A stretch of 64,000 nucleotides of DNA, taken from Algoriphagus formosus. Lineage in GTDB: Bacteria > Bacteroidota > Bacteroidia > Cytophagales > Cyclobacteriaceae. This document shows, piece by piece, positions 44,767 to 53,991 of this stretch. The stretch is taken from assembly GCF_002807035.1 (NCBI RefSeq), contig NZ_NIUC01000002.1:1703267-1767266 (forward strand), written 5' to 3'. The notes under the pieces were generated by a model that was given only the letters and a program-made list of their open reading frames with translations, had not been told where the DNA came from and searched no databases. Position 1 is the stretch's first letter. Each line of letters begins with the position of its first letter. A program made the translations under genes and the position numbers.

Positions 44767-45942
44767 TTATTTATTGTCCAAAAGTCCTCTTCCGCTCTTA
44801 CGGATTTTTCCCTTTTCAGTTAACTCTTTTGACATCACATCCAAAAGGCCGTTTACAAACTGCTTACTTTTCGGTGTGCTGTAAGTCTTCGAGATATCTA
44901 TGTATTCGTTGATGCTGACTTTTACCGGAATGCTTGGGAATTGCTGCATTTCTGTAATCGCCATAGAGATGATCACCTTATCGGTGAAAGCCAGTCGATC
45001 AATGTCCCAATTTTTGGTTTTTTGAGCGATCAGCTCCCTGTTTTCTGCACCTCTCTCGATGGTGAAGTTAAAGATATTTTGAAAAAACTCCTTATCCTCC
45101 TCCCAGTTCATCGCAATTTCAGGTAGATCCGAAACCTCACTGTTCAGCACATTTTTGAAAACTTTTGCTGCCAAACTTCTCACGACAGCTTTGTTCTCTG
45201 TCCAATTAAGGTCCTTTTCAGAAAAGTAGTTCAGAATTACCTCATTTTTGAAAATAATTTTCTTCAAAATGGCCTCTACTATCTCTTCATCCTGCTCAGC
45301 AGTCGGTTGGTCGATGCCAATATAAGCTTGATATTCCTCGGAAGGCTTGACATAGTCCCGAAACCACTCCTTGATCTCCAGTTCAATGTCGTCCAAGTTG
45401 ACGTTGTTTTTAGCTAAAGCGGCTTGATATGCTGGAGAGTTTCGAAGTTTTTCGAGAATTTGATTCCGGTGTAGGTTCAATTCGGAAGAAAACTCCACTG
45501 CTTGGCTCCCTGACAGTTTGCGCTTTCTTTCATATTCCTTCCCTACATGGTCTGCAAATGCCTGGATCAATTCGATCGCCGTGAGATAGAGTTGGGGAAT
45601 TCGCTCGGCTGATGTGACCATATTTTTAAGCAAAAATTCCCGGTCTCTCAGGTTAGCGTTTCGATATTGAACAATAGCTTCTTTGACTGCTTTTTTGATT
45701 TTTGGGCTGGCATCAGATCCCTCAATGGCATCTGTGTTGTTTAGGTTTTTTTCAAAAATCTCTAAAGCCAACTGGGCCTCTCTGTTCAAGGCGGCTTTGT
45801 CCTGAACTTCCATGCTATTTAGATCAGGAAGGAAGGATTCTTTGATGAAATCACGAGCGAGATTATGATTGGATGCCTTGCACTGTTCGTAGGCATAGAG
45901 GTTCTGAAAAGCTTTGACCCTGAGGATTCTTCGATTTAGCAT
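44767..45942 (-). CDS. nusB: Transcription antitermination factor NusB, extended form
   Basis: RNA-binding antitermination and rRNA-processing factor. The protein has 391 residues against about 140 in E. coli. The start LNRRILRVKAFQNLYAYEQ is NusB-like, followed by a long inserted helical region, and the canonical C-terminal part has IDRLAFTDKVIISMAITEM and PVKVSINEYIDISKTYSTPKS (in part: INEYIDISKTYST). The long form is a Bacteroidota trait. It opens the run to coaE. Confidence 0.93.
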   Translation of the reverse strand: MLNRRILRVKAFQNLYAYEQCKASNHNLARDFIKESFLPDLNSMEVQDKAALNREAQLALEIFEKNLNNTDAIEGSDASPKIKKAVKEAIVQYRNANLRDREFLLKNMVTSAERIPQLYLTAIELIQAFADHVGKEYERKRKLSGSQAVEFSSELNLHRNQILEKLRNSPAYQAALAKNNVNLDDIELEIKEWFRDYVKPSEEYQAYIGIDQPTAEQDEEIVEAILKKIIFKNEVILNYFSEKDLNWTENKAVVRSLAAKVFKNVLNSEVSDLPEIAMNWEEDKEFFQNIFNFTIERGAENRELIAQKTKNWDIDRLAFTDKVIISMAITEMQQFPSIPVKVSINEYIDISKTYSTPKSKQFVNGLLDVMSKELTEKGKIRKSGRGLLDNK

Positions 45943-45960
45943 AATTAGTCAAACGAGCTG

Positions 45961-45968
45961 CAAATATA
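45961..45968 (-). promoter_or_regulatory. Candidate -7 box for the nusB operon
   Basis: Minus-strand TAtaTTTG, an exact -7 match, 18 bp before the nusB ATG; no TTG at the usual spacing. It implies a very short leader. Confidence 0.5.
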
Positions 45969-46007
45969 GTCATTTTGATTGGGCTTATTCGCCCGGATCG
46001 CTCATAA

Positions 46008-46037
46008 AAAAGCCACCGAAGCAATACGGTGGCTTTT
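46008..46037 (-). terminator. Intrinsic terminator of the amino-acid dehydrogenase gene
   Basis: An 11-bp stem AAAAGCCACCG (46008-46018) with its complement (46027-46037) and an 8-nt loop, followed by seven T on the minus strand, 24 bp after the stop codon. Confidence 0.9.
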
Positions 46038-46060
46038 AGATTTAAGCGAGTTTATTCTTT

Positions 46061-47161
46061 TTAAAAGGGTAACTTAACTCTACCGATAGCAGCTATTCGC
46101 TCTTTTGCAACTTGAATAGCTGCCTGCTGGGCAGGGATTTGCTCTTTTTCGGATTTATCCAATATACCTAGGCAAGTATCATATATTTTTTCAGTCTGTT
46201 TGAAGACTGTTTCTTGCTGATAATCTCCGAGGTATTCAGCACCCACATTGATTACTCCTCCTGCATTGATAAGGAAGTCAGGAGCATAGACGATTCCTTT
46301 TTCCAAAAGAATTCGACCGTGCTTTTCTTCATCCTTCAATTGGTTGTTGGCACCTCCGGCAATCACAGCACACTTCAACCGGTCGATGGTGTCATCATTG
46401 ACTGTAGCACCCAATGCACAAGGCGCATAGATATCCATATCCAAGTCGTAAATCAACTCTGGGTCGACGGCAAGCGTGCCGGTTTCACGAGCTACCTTTT
46501 TGAGCTTGTCTTCAAAGATATCCGTTACCAATACTTCCGCGTTTTCCTTTACCAAGTATTCAATCAGATATTTTCCGACTTGGCCCACACCTTGCACGAC
46601 AATTCGCTTTCTAGCCAAATTATCAGATCCAAAGGCTTTTTTAGCAGCAGCTTTCATCCCTACATACACGCCATAAGCTGTGACTGGAGATGGATCGCCT
46701 GCGCCACCTTTGATTTGAGGAAGGCCAGTGACATGTCGGGTTTCCATGGAAATATGTTCCATGTCTGCGGTGTTCATATTGACATCTTCCGCAGTCACAT
46801 AGCGTCCTCCCAAACTTTCTACAAATCGGCCAAATCTTCTCAAAAAGGCCTCGCTTTTCAAACTTGGATCTCCGATAATGACTGCCTTTCCTCCGCCAAG
46901 ATTGAGACCGGCTAGGGAGTTTTTAAAGGTCATCCCTCTCGAAAGTCTCAAGACGTCCGTGATAGCTTCAGCCTCCGAAGCATAGGGCCACATACGTGTG
47001 CCTCCTAATGCCGGGCCTAAAGTAGTATTATGAATGCCGATGAGGGCTTTTAGTCCAGTGGCTGCGTCATGGCAGATCACGAGTTGCTCGTGATCCATAT
47101 TTGTGATTTGTCCAAAAATGGATCCTTCTTGCACTGTTTCGGAAGCTTTGGTTTGTAACAT
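46061..47161 (-). CDS. Glu/Leu/Phe/Val dehydrogenase (leucine/valine dehydrogenase type)
   Basis: NAD-dependent oxidative deaminase of branched-chain amino acids by family. The 366-residue protein has the catalytic-Lys motif GGGKAVI, the N-terminal ALGGTRMWPY segment typical of leucine dehydrogenases, and a Rossmann motif GVGQVGKYL. The length matches leucine dehydrogenase (about 365) and not hexameric glutamate dehydrogenase (about 450). It is a single-gene unit with its own promoter and terminator. Confidence 0.93.
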   Translation of the reverse strand: MLQTKASETVQEGSIFGQITNMDHEQLVICHDAATGLKALIGIHNTTLGPALGGTRMWPYASEAEAITDVLRLSRGMTFKNSLAGLNLGGGKAVIIGDPSLKSEAFLRRFGRFVESLGGRYVTAEDVNMNTADMEHISMETRHVTGLPQIKGGAGDPSPVTAYGVYVGMKAAAKKAFGSDNLARKRIVVQGVGQVGKYLIEYLVKENAEVLVTDIFEDKLKKVARETGTLAVDPELIYDLDMDIYAPCALGATVNDDTIDRLKCAVIAGGANNQLKDEEKHGRILLEKGIVYAPDFLINAGGVINVGAEYLGDYQQETVFKQTEKIYDTCLGILDKSEKEQIPAQQAAIQVAKERIAAIGRVKLPF

Positions 47162-47228
47162 GTGAACTTCGCTGGTTAGATTGTGTTATATTTGGGTTCT
47201 TGCTTGAATTCCTCAAACCCGATTGATA

Positions 47229-47258
47229 CAAAATTAAATACTTTTATCAGCGAGCAAA
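47229..47258 (-). promoter_or_regulatory. Promoter of the amino-acid dehydrogenase gene
   Basis: Read on the minus strand, TTTG (47255-47258) and TAatTTTG (47229-47236) are separated by 18 bp, close to consensus for the Bacteroidota housekeeping sigma factor. The leader would be about 60 nt. Confidence 0.7.
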
Positions 47259-47311
47259 GGAATAATTCGCCCAAGTTTCATGAATAGATTTCTAATTTCA
47301 AAAGCTTTTAT

Positions 47312-49111
47312 TTGGTGAGACCACTTTGGAGACTTAATAAGTATTTATACAAATACAAGGGCCTATTGCTTTTGGGGATTTTTTTTACGGTGATCTCAAA
47401 CATCTTCGTAATTATTCCTGCGCAGTTGGTTCGTTTGGCCATAGATTATGTGGTGGAAAGTTTTTCTATTTTTAAGCCAATTCAGCTTGGAGGAATGGGG
47501 GAAGAAGCACAGGAAATTTTCCTCAAGTTTGTCTTCATATTCGGACTATTGATTTTGGTAATGGCGCTTTTGAGAGGTTTTTTTCTCTTTCTTATCCGTC
47601 AGACCATTATTATAATGTCTAGGAGAGTAGAGTATGATCTGAAGAATGAGATTTTCGAAAAGTACCAAAGTCTTCCCTTAAGTTTTTATAGAAAAAACAG
47701 CACAGGGGACTTGATGGCCCGAATCACTGAGGACGTGAGTCGCGTTCGGATGTATTTAGGACCTGCCATCATGTACGGGATGAATCTACTGATCCTTTTT
47801 CCTTTGGTTATCAGCTACATGATTTCTGTCAATCCCGAATTGACCTTGTATTCCCTTCTTCCGCTTCCGGTACTTTCTGTTTCCATCTATTTTGTCAATA
47901 ATTTGATCAATGAGCGATCAGAGAAAATTCAACGCAGTCTTTCGGGATTGAGTACTTTTGTGCAGGAAGCTTTCTCAGGGATCCGAGTGCTAAAGGCTTT
48001 TGTGCGGGAAAATGACAGCGTTCGCGATTTTGCTACTGCGAGTGAGGATTATAAAGAAAAGTCTATCCGACTTACTAAAGTCAATGCCCTTTTTTTCCCT
48101 TTGATCATGGCCTTGGTGGGGATTTCGACCATCATCACGGTCTATATCGGAGGTCTACAGGTGATCAATGGAGAGATTGGTTACGGGGTTATTGCTGAGT
48201 TTATTTTGTATGTAAATATGCTGACCTGGCCGGTGACTTCCCTAGGTTGGGTGACAAGTATCGTGCAGCGAGCGGCTGCGTCTCAGACTCGTATCAATGA
48301 GTTTTTGGATGAGAAAAATGATATCCGCAGCACCGAAAATCTTGAGATACCTGTCAAAGGAAAAATTACCGTGAAAGACTTGAGCTTCGACTATCCGGAT
48401 ACAGGAGTAAAAGCTCTGAAGAATGTAAGTTTCGAGATCGGTGCTGGAAAAACTCTTGGAATCATCGGAACTACAGGTTCTGGGAAGTCTACCATTGCAA
48501 ATCTTCTGATGCGCATGTATGATCCTTCATCGGGAGAAATCCTTATTGACGATCGGCCGATTCAATCTTTCGATATTTCGCATCTACGGAAAAATATAGG
48601 CTTTGTACCTCAGGACGTCTTCTTATTTTCTGATACAATCGGGAATAATATCGCCTTTGGAATAGATCATCCTGATAAAGCGATCATCGAGCAAGCTGCC
48701 AAAGATGCGGACGTGTACAATAATATTGTTGACTTCACCAAGGGCTTTGATACCATGCTAGGCGAGCGAGGTATTACCCTTTCAGGTGGGCAAAAGCAAC
48801 GAGTTTCGATCGCTCGGGCTATTGCAAAAGAACCTCAAATCCTGATATTGGACGATTGTCTTTCTGCAGTAGATACCAAAACAGAAAACGCTATTCTCAA
48901 TGCCCTTAAAAAGATCATGAAGGATCGCACTTCTGTGATTATTTCGCATCGAGTTTCCTCTGCAAAGCTAGCCGATCACATCATCGTATTGGATGACGGA
49001 GAACTTATCGAGCAAGGAACACACGAAACGCTGATGGAGAAAAGAGGTGCCTATGCGGAGCTTTATGAAAAGCAGACTCAAGCAGGAGAGTCCATTGAGT
49101 CTGATATTTAA
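47312..49111 (+). CDS. ABC exporter, fused permease and ATPase
   Basis: A 599-residue half-transporter of the MsbA/MdlB type. The first 310 residues hold six transmembrane segments; the ATPase (about 345-585) has Walker A GTTGSGKST, Q-loop VPQDVF, signature LSGGQKQR, Walker B ILILDD followed by CLSAVD, and a switch His in ISHRVSS. The Walker B catalytic residue is Asp-Asp-Cys where exporters usually have Asp-Glu: the general-base Glu position is Cys or Asp here, as in degenerate heterodimeric sites. No ATG is available; TTG 47312 or GTG 47315 starts it. A TAtaTTTG box lies at 47187-47194. Confidence 0.92.
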   Translation: MVRPLWRLNKYLYKYKGLLLLGIFFTVISNIFVIIPAQLVRLAIDYVVESFSIFKPIQLGGMGEEAQEIFLKFVFIFGLLILVMALLRGFFLFLIRQTIIIMSRRVEYDLKNEIFEKYQSLPLSFYRKNSTGDLMARITEDVSRVRMYLGPAIMYGMNLLILFPLVISYMISVNPELTLYSLLPLPVLSVSIYFVNNLINERSEKIQRSLSGLSTFVQEAFSGIRVLKAFVRENDSVRDFATASEDYKEKSIRLTKVNALFFPLIMALVGISTIITVYIGGLQVINGEIGYGVIAEFILYVNMLTWPVTSLGWVTSIVQRAAASQTRINEFLDEKNDIRSTENLEIPVKGKITVKDLSFDYPDTGVKALKNVSFEIGAGKTLGIIGTTGSGKSTIANLLMRMYDPSSGEILIDDRPIQSFDISHLRKNIGFVPQDVFLFSDTIGNNIAFGIDHPDKAIIEQAAKDADVYNNIVDFTKGFDTMLGERGITLSGGQKQRVSIARAIAKEPQILILDDCLSAVDTKTENAILNALKKIMKDRTSVIISHRVSSAKLADHIIVLDDGELIEQGTHETLMEKRGAYAELYEKQTQAGESIESDI

Positions 49112-49402
49112 TTTTTAGAAGATCCGCAATGATGTCAGTAGCCTTATTTTCGCTGCTTACCTAGCTGAAAATAGCAATAGAAGCTTCTTAAAGCTTAACT
49201 GATATGTTTGTCTTTTGGTCATTATACTATTCTAAAAGGTAGAAAAGTGGGTAATCTATTCGCTATCTGCTTTTCGAAGTTGTATTCACTAGCCTGATTC
49301 TATGGGGCTTACTGTTTGACTCGAGCGAATATTAGGTTTGATTAAACACAAGAGATGCAAAGAATTTTTTAACTTACTCTATCCATCTAAACCCCTAGCA
49401 TC
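49112..49402. other. Intergenic region without recognised features
   Basis: About 290 bp between the ABC exporter and the coiled-coil gene. I see only an imperfect inverted repeat around 49143-49175 and no clear terminator, promoter or small gene. The AT-rich sequence near 49359-49385 may hold the promoter of the downstream gene, but without a consensus match. Confidence 0.5.
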
Positions 49403-49720
49403 ATGGAAGATCAAAGAAGTGGTATCAGTGATATCGAGAAAACCCTACAAGAGGTAGGAAAGAAAATAGAGGAGCTAATTGCCAAAGGCACAGAAGCAGG
49501 AGGAGAGGTCAAGGAAGAAATCGAAAAGAAGATATCTGAGTTGCGAGAGAATAAAACTACGCTCGAAGAAGAACTCAAAAAAGGCAAGGAAATGCTGGAG
49601 CGAGAATTCAAAGAAAAGAAAGAAGAATACGAGCCAAGACTGAAGGAGTCCAAAGGCTTTTTCCTCGAAGGTTTCCGACAATTGGGATTGGCATTCAAAT
49701 CCCTTTTTTCTAAAAAATAA
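49403..49720 (+). CDS. Small charged coiled-coil protein
   Basis: A 105-residue protein of very high Lys/Glu content (about 40 percent charged) predicted as one long alpha-helix (residues about 5-90), ending in the hydrophobic-basic segment GFRQLGLAFKSLFSKK, a possible membrane-binding amphipathic helix. No known domain; it recalls stress-related coiled-coil proteins, but no assignment is justified. It has its own terminator. Confidence 0.75.
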   Translation: MEDQRSGISDIEKTLQEVGKKIEELIAKGTEAGGEVKEEIEKKISELRENKTTLEEELKKGKEMLEREFKEKKEEYEPRLKESKGFFLEGFRQLGLAFKSLFSKK

Positions 49721-49721
49721 A

Positions 49722-49745
49722 AAAAGGCCGGAAGTCCGGCCTTTT
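49722..49745. terminator. Bidirectional terminator between convergent genes
   Basis: A 10-bp stem AAAAGGCCGG with its complement around an AAGT loop, with A and T runs on both sides. It serves both the plus-strand coiled-coil gene (ends 49720) and the minus-strand parvulin gene (ends 49752). Confidence 0.9.
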
Positions 49746-49751
49746 CAAATT

Positions 49752-51116
49752 CTACCTACCTGCAAGGGCATTGCAGCGGTCGTAGGCCGGATCAATATCG
49801 ATGAAGACATCTTCTTTGGCCGTTATGAACCACACACTCAAAAGATCATCTTCTTTCTTTCGGAGCGCGGCAGCTTTCATTTTTTCGTAGTCATCATTCA
49901 GATTAGCGCGGTGAGCAGGATATCTGTTTTGATAATATAAAATTCGAAGCTTGGTGCCTTCTCTTGGATCTTCGAATTGGATGGGTTTGGTAATAGTACC
50001 TACCTCCATGCTATCAATTGTGAAGTATAAGACAGGGTCTTCAAGTGTTCGGAGCGTCAATCTGTTTGAGCTAGTACCTGGATCGGTAAAATAACCTCCG
50101 TTGTCAGAAGTAGCTCTATCGTCAGAGTTTTCCTTGGCTGCTTTCGCAAACTCAATATTGCCTTCCATGATCTCCGTCCGCAGACTATCTAGGAATCTTT
50201 CAGTTCTTTGGATGTCTTCTTGGGTAGCTTTAGGCACCATCAGGATGTGTCGGGTATTGTAAGTGGCACCTCTTACCTCAAGAAGCTGAATCATGTGAAA
50301 ACCAAACTGTGTTTCTACTGGATCACTGATTTCTCCCTGTCTGAGGGCCAATGCAGTTGCTTCATATTCAGGAGCTAGTTGACCTCTTCCAAAAAATCCT
50401 AAATCACCTCCCTGAGCAGCAGATCCAGGATCCTCCGAATATCTTCTTGCCAAGTCTGCAAAGTCTGCTCTTCCAGCCAAAATATCCTCCTTAAAGCCTA
50501 GCAATTGATCGTAGATCTTTTGTTTAGTCTGTTCATTGACCTCAGGCTTTTTGACAATCTGACCTACCGTCACTTCGGCAGAAAAGAAAGGTAGCGAATC
50601 AGTTGGGATACTTTCGAAGAAGGCACGAACCTCTGCTGGAGAAACCGTCACACCCTCTGTGATTTTATCCCGCATACGCTGCACAACCATCTGTTCTTCG
50701 ATCAGATCGTACATCTCTGATTTCAGTTGATCTGCTGTTTTGCCGTACATCTGAAGGATCATATTTTCATCTCCTCCAATCTGCTGCAAAACCATGCTGA
50801 ATCTATTTTCAGTCTGCAATTCCACTTCTGCAGGAGCTACGATTACTGAATCGATCTCGGCTTTCGCCACCATTAATTTATTCACCAGTAGGGTTTCGAA
50901 TACCTCACATCGGGTAGGAGGAGTGATTCCCTGCTGAGATTGTGCGATGGCTTCGATGAAAGTTCGCTGCACATCAGACTCCAGGATAATGTTGTTGTCT
51001 ACCTTGGCTACAATCTTATCCAATACCTGCCCTGAGGTAGGGTCGTCCTGTGCAAAGGAAGCATTGAGGGATAGAATAAAACTGAAGGCTAGTAGGGTGT
51101 ATTTAAGTTTACTCAT
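49752..51116 (-). CDS. SurA-like periplasmic peptidyl-prolyl isomerase
   Basis: Chaperone/isomerase for outer-membrane proteins. The 454-residue protein has a signal peptide (ending SFAQ), an N-terminal SurA-like helical domain (about 25-165), a parvulin domain with ARRYSEDPGSAAQGGDLGFF and GEISDPVETQFGFHMIQL, and a second more diverged parvulin unit (RHILMVPKATQED, ENSDDRATSDNGGYF). It follows the second parvulin gene by 27 bp. Confidence 0.93.
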   Translation of the reverse strand: MSKLKYTLLAFSFILSLNASFAQDDPTSGQVLDKIVAKVDNNIILESDVQRTFIEAIAQSQQGITPPTRCEVFETLLVNKLMVAKAEIDSVIVAPAEVELQTENRFSMVLQQIGGDENMILQMYGKTADQLKSEMYDLIEEQMVVQRMRDKITEGVTVSPAEVRAFFESIPTDSLPFFSAEVTVGQIVKKPEVNEQTKQKIYDQLLGFKEDILAGRADFADLARRYSEDPGSAAQGGDLGFFGRGQLAPEYEATALALRQGEISDPVETQFGFHMIQLLEVRGATYNTRHILMVPKATQEDIQRTERFLDSLRTEIMEGNIEFAKAAKENSDDRATSDNGGYFTDPGTSSNRLTLRTLEDPVLYFTIDSMEVGTITKPIQFEDPREGTKLRILYYQNRYPAHRANLNDDYEKMKAAALRKKEDDLLSVWFITAKEDVFIDIDPAYDRCNALAGR

Positions 51117-51143
51117 TGTAGATGTAAAACGAATGCTTTTGAA

Positions 51144-53138
51144 TTATTGGTTAAGTGCTACGAAAGCTTCTTCTTTGATGGTTTCGTTGATCTCCACAGG
51201 ATATTTAGTGCGGAGTTTTTTGATGAGTTGCTCATCCAAGTACTCTTGATAGTCCCGAATGACAATTCCACGGGTTTCTTCGAATTCTTTAGAACCTGCG
51301 GGGAATATTTCACCAGTCAGGACTAGATGCAAATGCCCGTCGATCTCGATTTCTTGATAGGAAAGATTTTTATCCATGCGGGAAAGGACGGCTTGATCAG
51401 GAATCTCCATCAGTCCGGATTCTATTTGGTAGGCTAGGGGATACTGATCTGCAATTTCGGTTTGGAAGTTATTGACCAATTCTTTTGAATAAGTCTTCCC
51501 GTTCAAAAAGGTCCTTGCCTCATTGACCCGATTCAAGTCCAATACTTTTACAATCAAAGCCTCGGCACGTTCTTTCCACTGATAGTTTTCACGATTTTCC
51601 TTGAAGTACTGTCTTTGTCCTACCGAATCCTGAATGCCTTTTTGCCATACCTCCTCATTCATTAAAGAAAAGAGCAAAATACCATCCCGATATTCTTTGT
51701 AGAGCATTTGGTACTCTGTGTTGTTTTCGGCGAGATCTTTTTCCTCGAGTTGGGATAGGATTTTAGAGGAATACCGGTCAAACCAAACATCAAATGCTTG
51801 GGCATTTGGAGGAAGTCTTCTTTCCTCTGCAGCAATAAATGCCAGAAAATCATTAATCATGAACTCCTGTCCACCAGCTGTAAAAAGGACGCTGCTCTGT
51901 TCTCCTAATTCGTCGATTTTGGATTGAAATTCTGAAGGACTGACTGAATTTAAATTGCTTTCCAGTAGTGAAACCAAAGGTTCATTTTCCTGAAAACCAT
52001 AGCGGGCTTTCTGAATAGCAAGCTCCTGCGTATGAATCATGCTTGAACGAGAGTCACGCAGAATCCGAGAGCGAATCATGGGTTCCAATTGCTCAAAACT
52101 ATCCAAGTTCTTTCTGTCCTCCAGTCTCAAAATATGATAGCCATACCGGGTTTTGATTGGCGGGGACACTTCACCTATCTCACTTAGTGAAAACGCCGCC
52201 AATTCAAATTCGGGAATCATATTCCCAACAGAAAACCATGGTAATTCGCCACCTTTTTGACTTGTAGCAGGGTCTTCAGAATAGTTTTTCACGATATCAC
52301 TCCATAGCGTGCTTGGCTTTTGGATTTCGGCATAGACGTCAGATATTTTTCTGCGGGCCCGATCTTCCGATGTAGGATCTTCTTCATCCACTCGAACAAG
52401 GATATGAGAAACTTTGACCTGTCCAGGATTAGGTCTGCGGTCAGTGACTTGGATGATATGATATCCAAAATTGGTCAAAACCGGATCAGATACCTCTCCC
52501 GGCTGAAGCATAAATGCTGCATCTTCGAAAGGCTGTACCATTTGAAGGGAGGAGAAGTAACCGAGATCTCCTTCATTGCTTTGTGCAGAAGGATCTTCTG
52601 AATATTCTTTAGCAAGTTCATTGATGCTGACGCCTTGCTCAATTTCTTCCTTTAGCTTGAGAGCCATCTTCAGCACTGCAATGGAGTCATCGGCATTGGC
52701 ATTGGGAGGAAAGCGAAGCAAAATATGACTTGCTCGAATGACTTCCTGCATTCGGGAGTAAGCTTTGCGAAGCTCACCTTCTTCCAGGGAGTTTTTTATC
52801 AGGAATGGAGCTTTCAAGTTTTCTTTGAAAGACTCAAACTCTCGCTCAAACTCTTCGGTCTGATGTAGTCCCTGTGCTTCTGCTTCGACTACTTTCAGTT
52901 TGTAATTGATAAATAGGGCTAGGTTTTCTTCGAATTCTTCCCGGGTTAGGCCCATGGAATTGCCTTCAGAAGTGGCTCCTTTCCCTACCAAGTAGATAAA
53001 CTCGTTCAAAGGGACTTCCTGATCTCCGACTTTTAGCAAGGTAGCATCCTGTCCGGCTACAGGATGGGTAGCGGTCAGTGATATTGTACAAAAAGCCAAA
53101 AATATAAATATGGACTCCGAAAGGGACCGATTAGTCAT
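51144..53138 (-). CDS. Periplasmic peptidyl-prolyl isomerase with two parvulin domains
   Basis: From the ATG at 53138 (MTNRSLSESIFIF, signal peptide ending VAGQ) the protein has 664 residues; a TTG at 53156 is the alternative. It has a helical N-terminal domain, two tandem parvulin units (ASHILLRFPPNA ... GYHIIQVTDR, and VSHILVRVDEED ... GYHILRLEDR) and a long C-terminal helical part of unknown fold. Two consecutive large SurA/PpiD-like genes suggest division of labour in envelope folding. Confidence 0.92.
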   Translation of the reverse strand: MTNRSLSESIFIFLAFCTISLTATHPVAGQDATLLKVGDQEVPLNEFIYLVGKGATSEGNSMGLTREEFEENLALFINYKLKVVEAEAQGLHQTEEFEREFESFKENLKAPFLIKNSLEEGELRKAYSRMQEVIRASHILLRFPPNANADDSIAVLKMALKLKEEIEQGVSINELAKEYSEDPSAQSNEGDLGYFSSLQMVQPFEDAAFMLQPGEVSDPVLTNFGYHIIQVTDRRPNPGQVKVSHILVRVDEEDPTSEDRARRKISDVYAEIQKPSTLWSDIVKNYSEDPATSQKGGELPWFSVGNMIPEFELAAFSLSEIGEVSPPIKTRYGYHILRLEDRKNLDSFEQLEPMIRSRILRDSRSSMIHTQELAIQKARYGFQENEPLVSLLESNLNSVSPSEFQSKIDELGEQSSVLFTAGGQEFMINDFLAFIAAEERRLPPNAQAFDVWFDRYSSKILSQLEEKDLAENNTEYQMLYKEYRDGILLFSLMNEEVWQKGIQDSVGQRQYFKENRENYQWKERAEALIVKVLDLNRVNEARTFLNGKTYSKELVNNFQTEIADQYPLAYQIESGLMEIPDQAVLSRMDKNLSYQEIEIDGHLHLVLTGEIFPAGSKEFEETRGIVIRDYQEYLDEQLIKKLRTKYPVEINETIKEEAFVALNQ

Positions 53139-53172
53139 GAATGAGATTGCTTTCAATTTTGCTGCAATGATA

Positions 53173-53180
53173 CAAAAATA
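53173..53180 (-). promoter_or_regulatory. Candidate -7 box for the parvulin pair
   Basis: Minus-strand TAttTTTG matches TAnnTTTG about 35 bp before the preferred ATG at 53138; no correctly spaced TTG was seen. Confidence 0.45.
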
Positions 53181-53227
53181 GGATGATTTTGAGTGAATTG
53201 CCTGTTCACTCTTGCTTTTAACATGAA

Positions 53228-53641
53228 TTAGGATTGAAAAAATTTGATCAGCCTGCAGGTATTGGTACCCTGATGACTTTCAAATTGGATTTCATCCATA
53301 ATCTTTTTTACCAAAATAATGCCAAGACCGCCTTTTCGCTTCTCGGATATGACTCGCTGAATATCCGGAGCCTCGTATTGTAGTAAATTAAAAGCCTCCC
53401 CTTGATCTTCTATTTCAAAAACTATCCGATCGGGTAAATCATTCATACTTAAAAAAATATGATCCCGGCCATTACACTTATGGGAATGAATAATCAAATT
53501 AGCACATACCTCTTCCACTGCCAAGGTGACTTGGTGCCGGTCTCTTTCTGAAAGGCTTGTCGGCTCGAGCTGCTGCTCGAGAAAGCGCCTTAATTCAGCG
53601 AGGGCCGAAGTTTGACAGGAAAGCTGAATCTTCTGCTTCAT
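53228..53641 (-). CDS. Anti-sigma-factor-type serine kinase (RsbW/SpoIIAB-like HATPase)
   Basis: A 137-residue HATPase_c_2 protein. The N-box is visible as LAVEEVCANLIIHSH, the G1 box as FEIEDQGEAFNL and the G2 region as KRKGGLGIILVKKIMD. Such proteins phosphorylate STAS antagonists and bind a target such as a sigma factor. It starts 7 bp after the STAS gene, which follows the PP2C phosphatase, completing a partner-switching set. No target gene is adjacent. Confidence 0.9.
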   Translation of the reverse strand: MKQKIQLSCQTSALAELRRFLEQQLEPTSLSERDRHQVTLAVEEVCANLIIHSHKCNGRDHIFLSMNDLPDRIVFEIEDQGEAFNLLQYEAPDIQRVISEKRKGGLGIILVKKIMDEIQFESHQGTNTCRLIKFFQS

Positions 53642-53648
53642 AAAGTAA

Positions 53649-53981
53649 TTACTGGGCTAAGGCTGATTCCTTATCCGGGAATATTGATATCAATTGATCT
53701 AATCCAAGTATCTGGAAGACTTCATAGACACGGGGTTTTAGTCCAAAGATTTTCAGCGACACACCTTTCTCCTGAAAATCCTCCAAATAGGACATGAAAA
53801 CTCCTAAGCCTGCGGAGGAAATGTAATCTATCTGAGTACCGTCTACGAGAATGGATTTGGCTCCACTTTCTGAAAGATGACGGATCGATTCATCCAGTTG
53901 GACAGAATTACTTGCATCGATTTCCCCAGAAGGAGTCAGAATATGATGTGTATTTTCAATTTGTGTATCTATGGTCAGCAT
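53649..53981 (-). CDS. STAS-domain anti-sigma factor antagonist (RsbV/SpoIIAA-like)
   Basis: A 110-residue single STAS domain. The phosphorylation segment IDYISSAGLGVF carries the conserved Ser of this family, and GEIDASNSVQLDE is the typical N-terminal part. It lies 10 bp after the phosphatase gene and 7 bp before the kinase gene, so it is probably the switch protein dephosphorylated by the former and phosphorylated by the latter. Confidence 0.92.
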   Translation of the reverse strand: MLTIDTQIENTHHILTPSGEIDASNSVQLDESIRHLSESGAKSILVDGTQIDYISSAGLGVFMSYLEDFQEKGVSLKIFGLKPRVYEVFQILGLDQLISIFPDKESALAQ

Positions 53982-53991
53982 ATTTTCATAA

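Noticed and set aside
44767..45942. NusB at 391 residues as a fusion of two genes
   Set aside because: The frame is continuous, both ends are NusB-like, and long NusB proteins are known in Bacteroidota, so an inserted helical region is the simpler reading.
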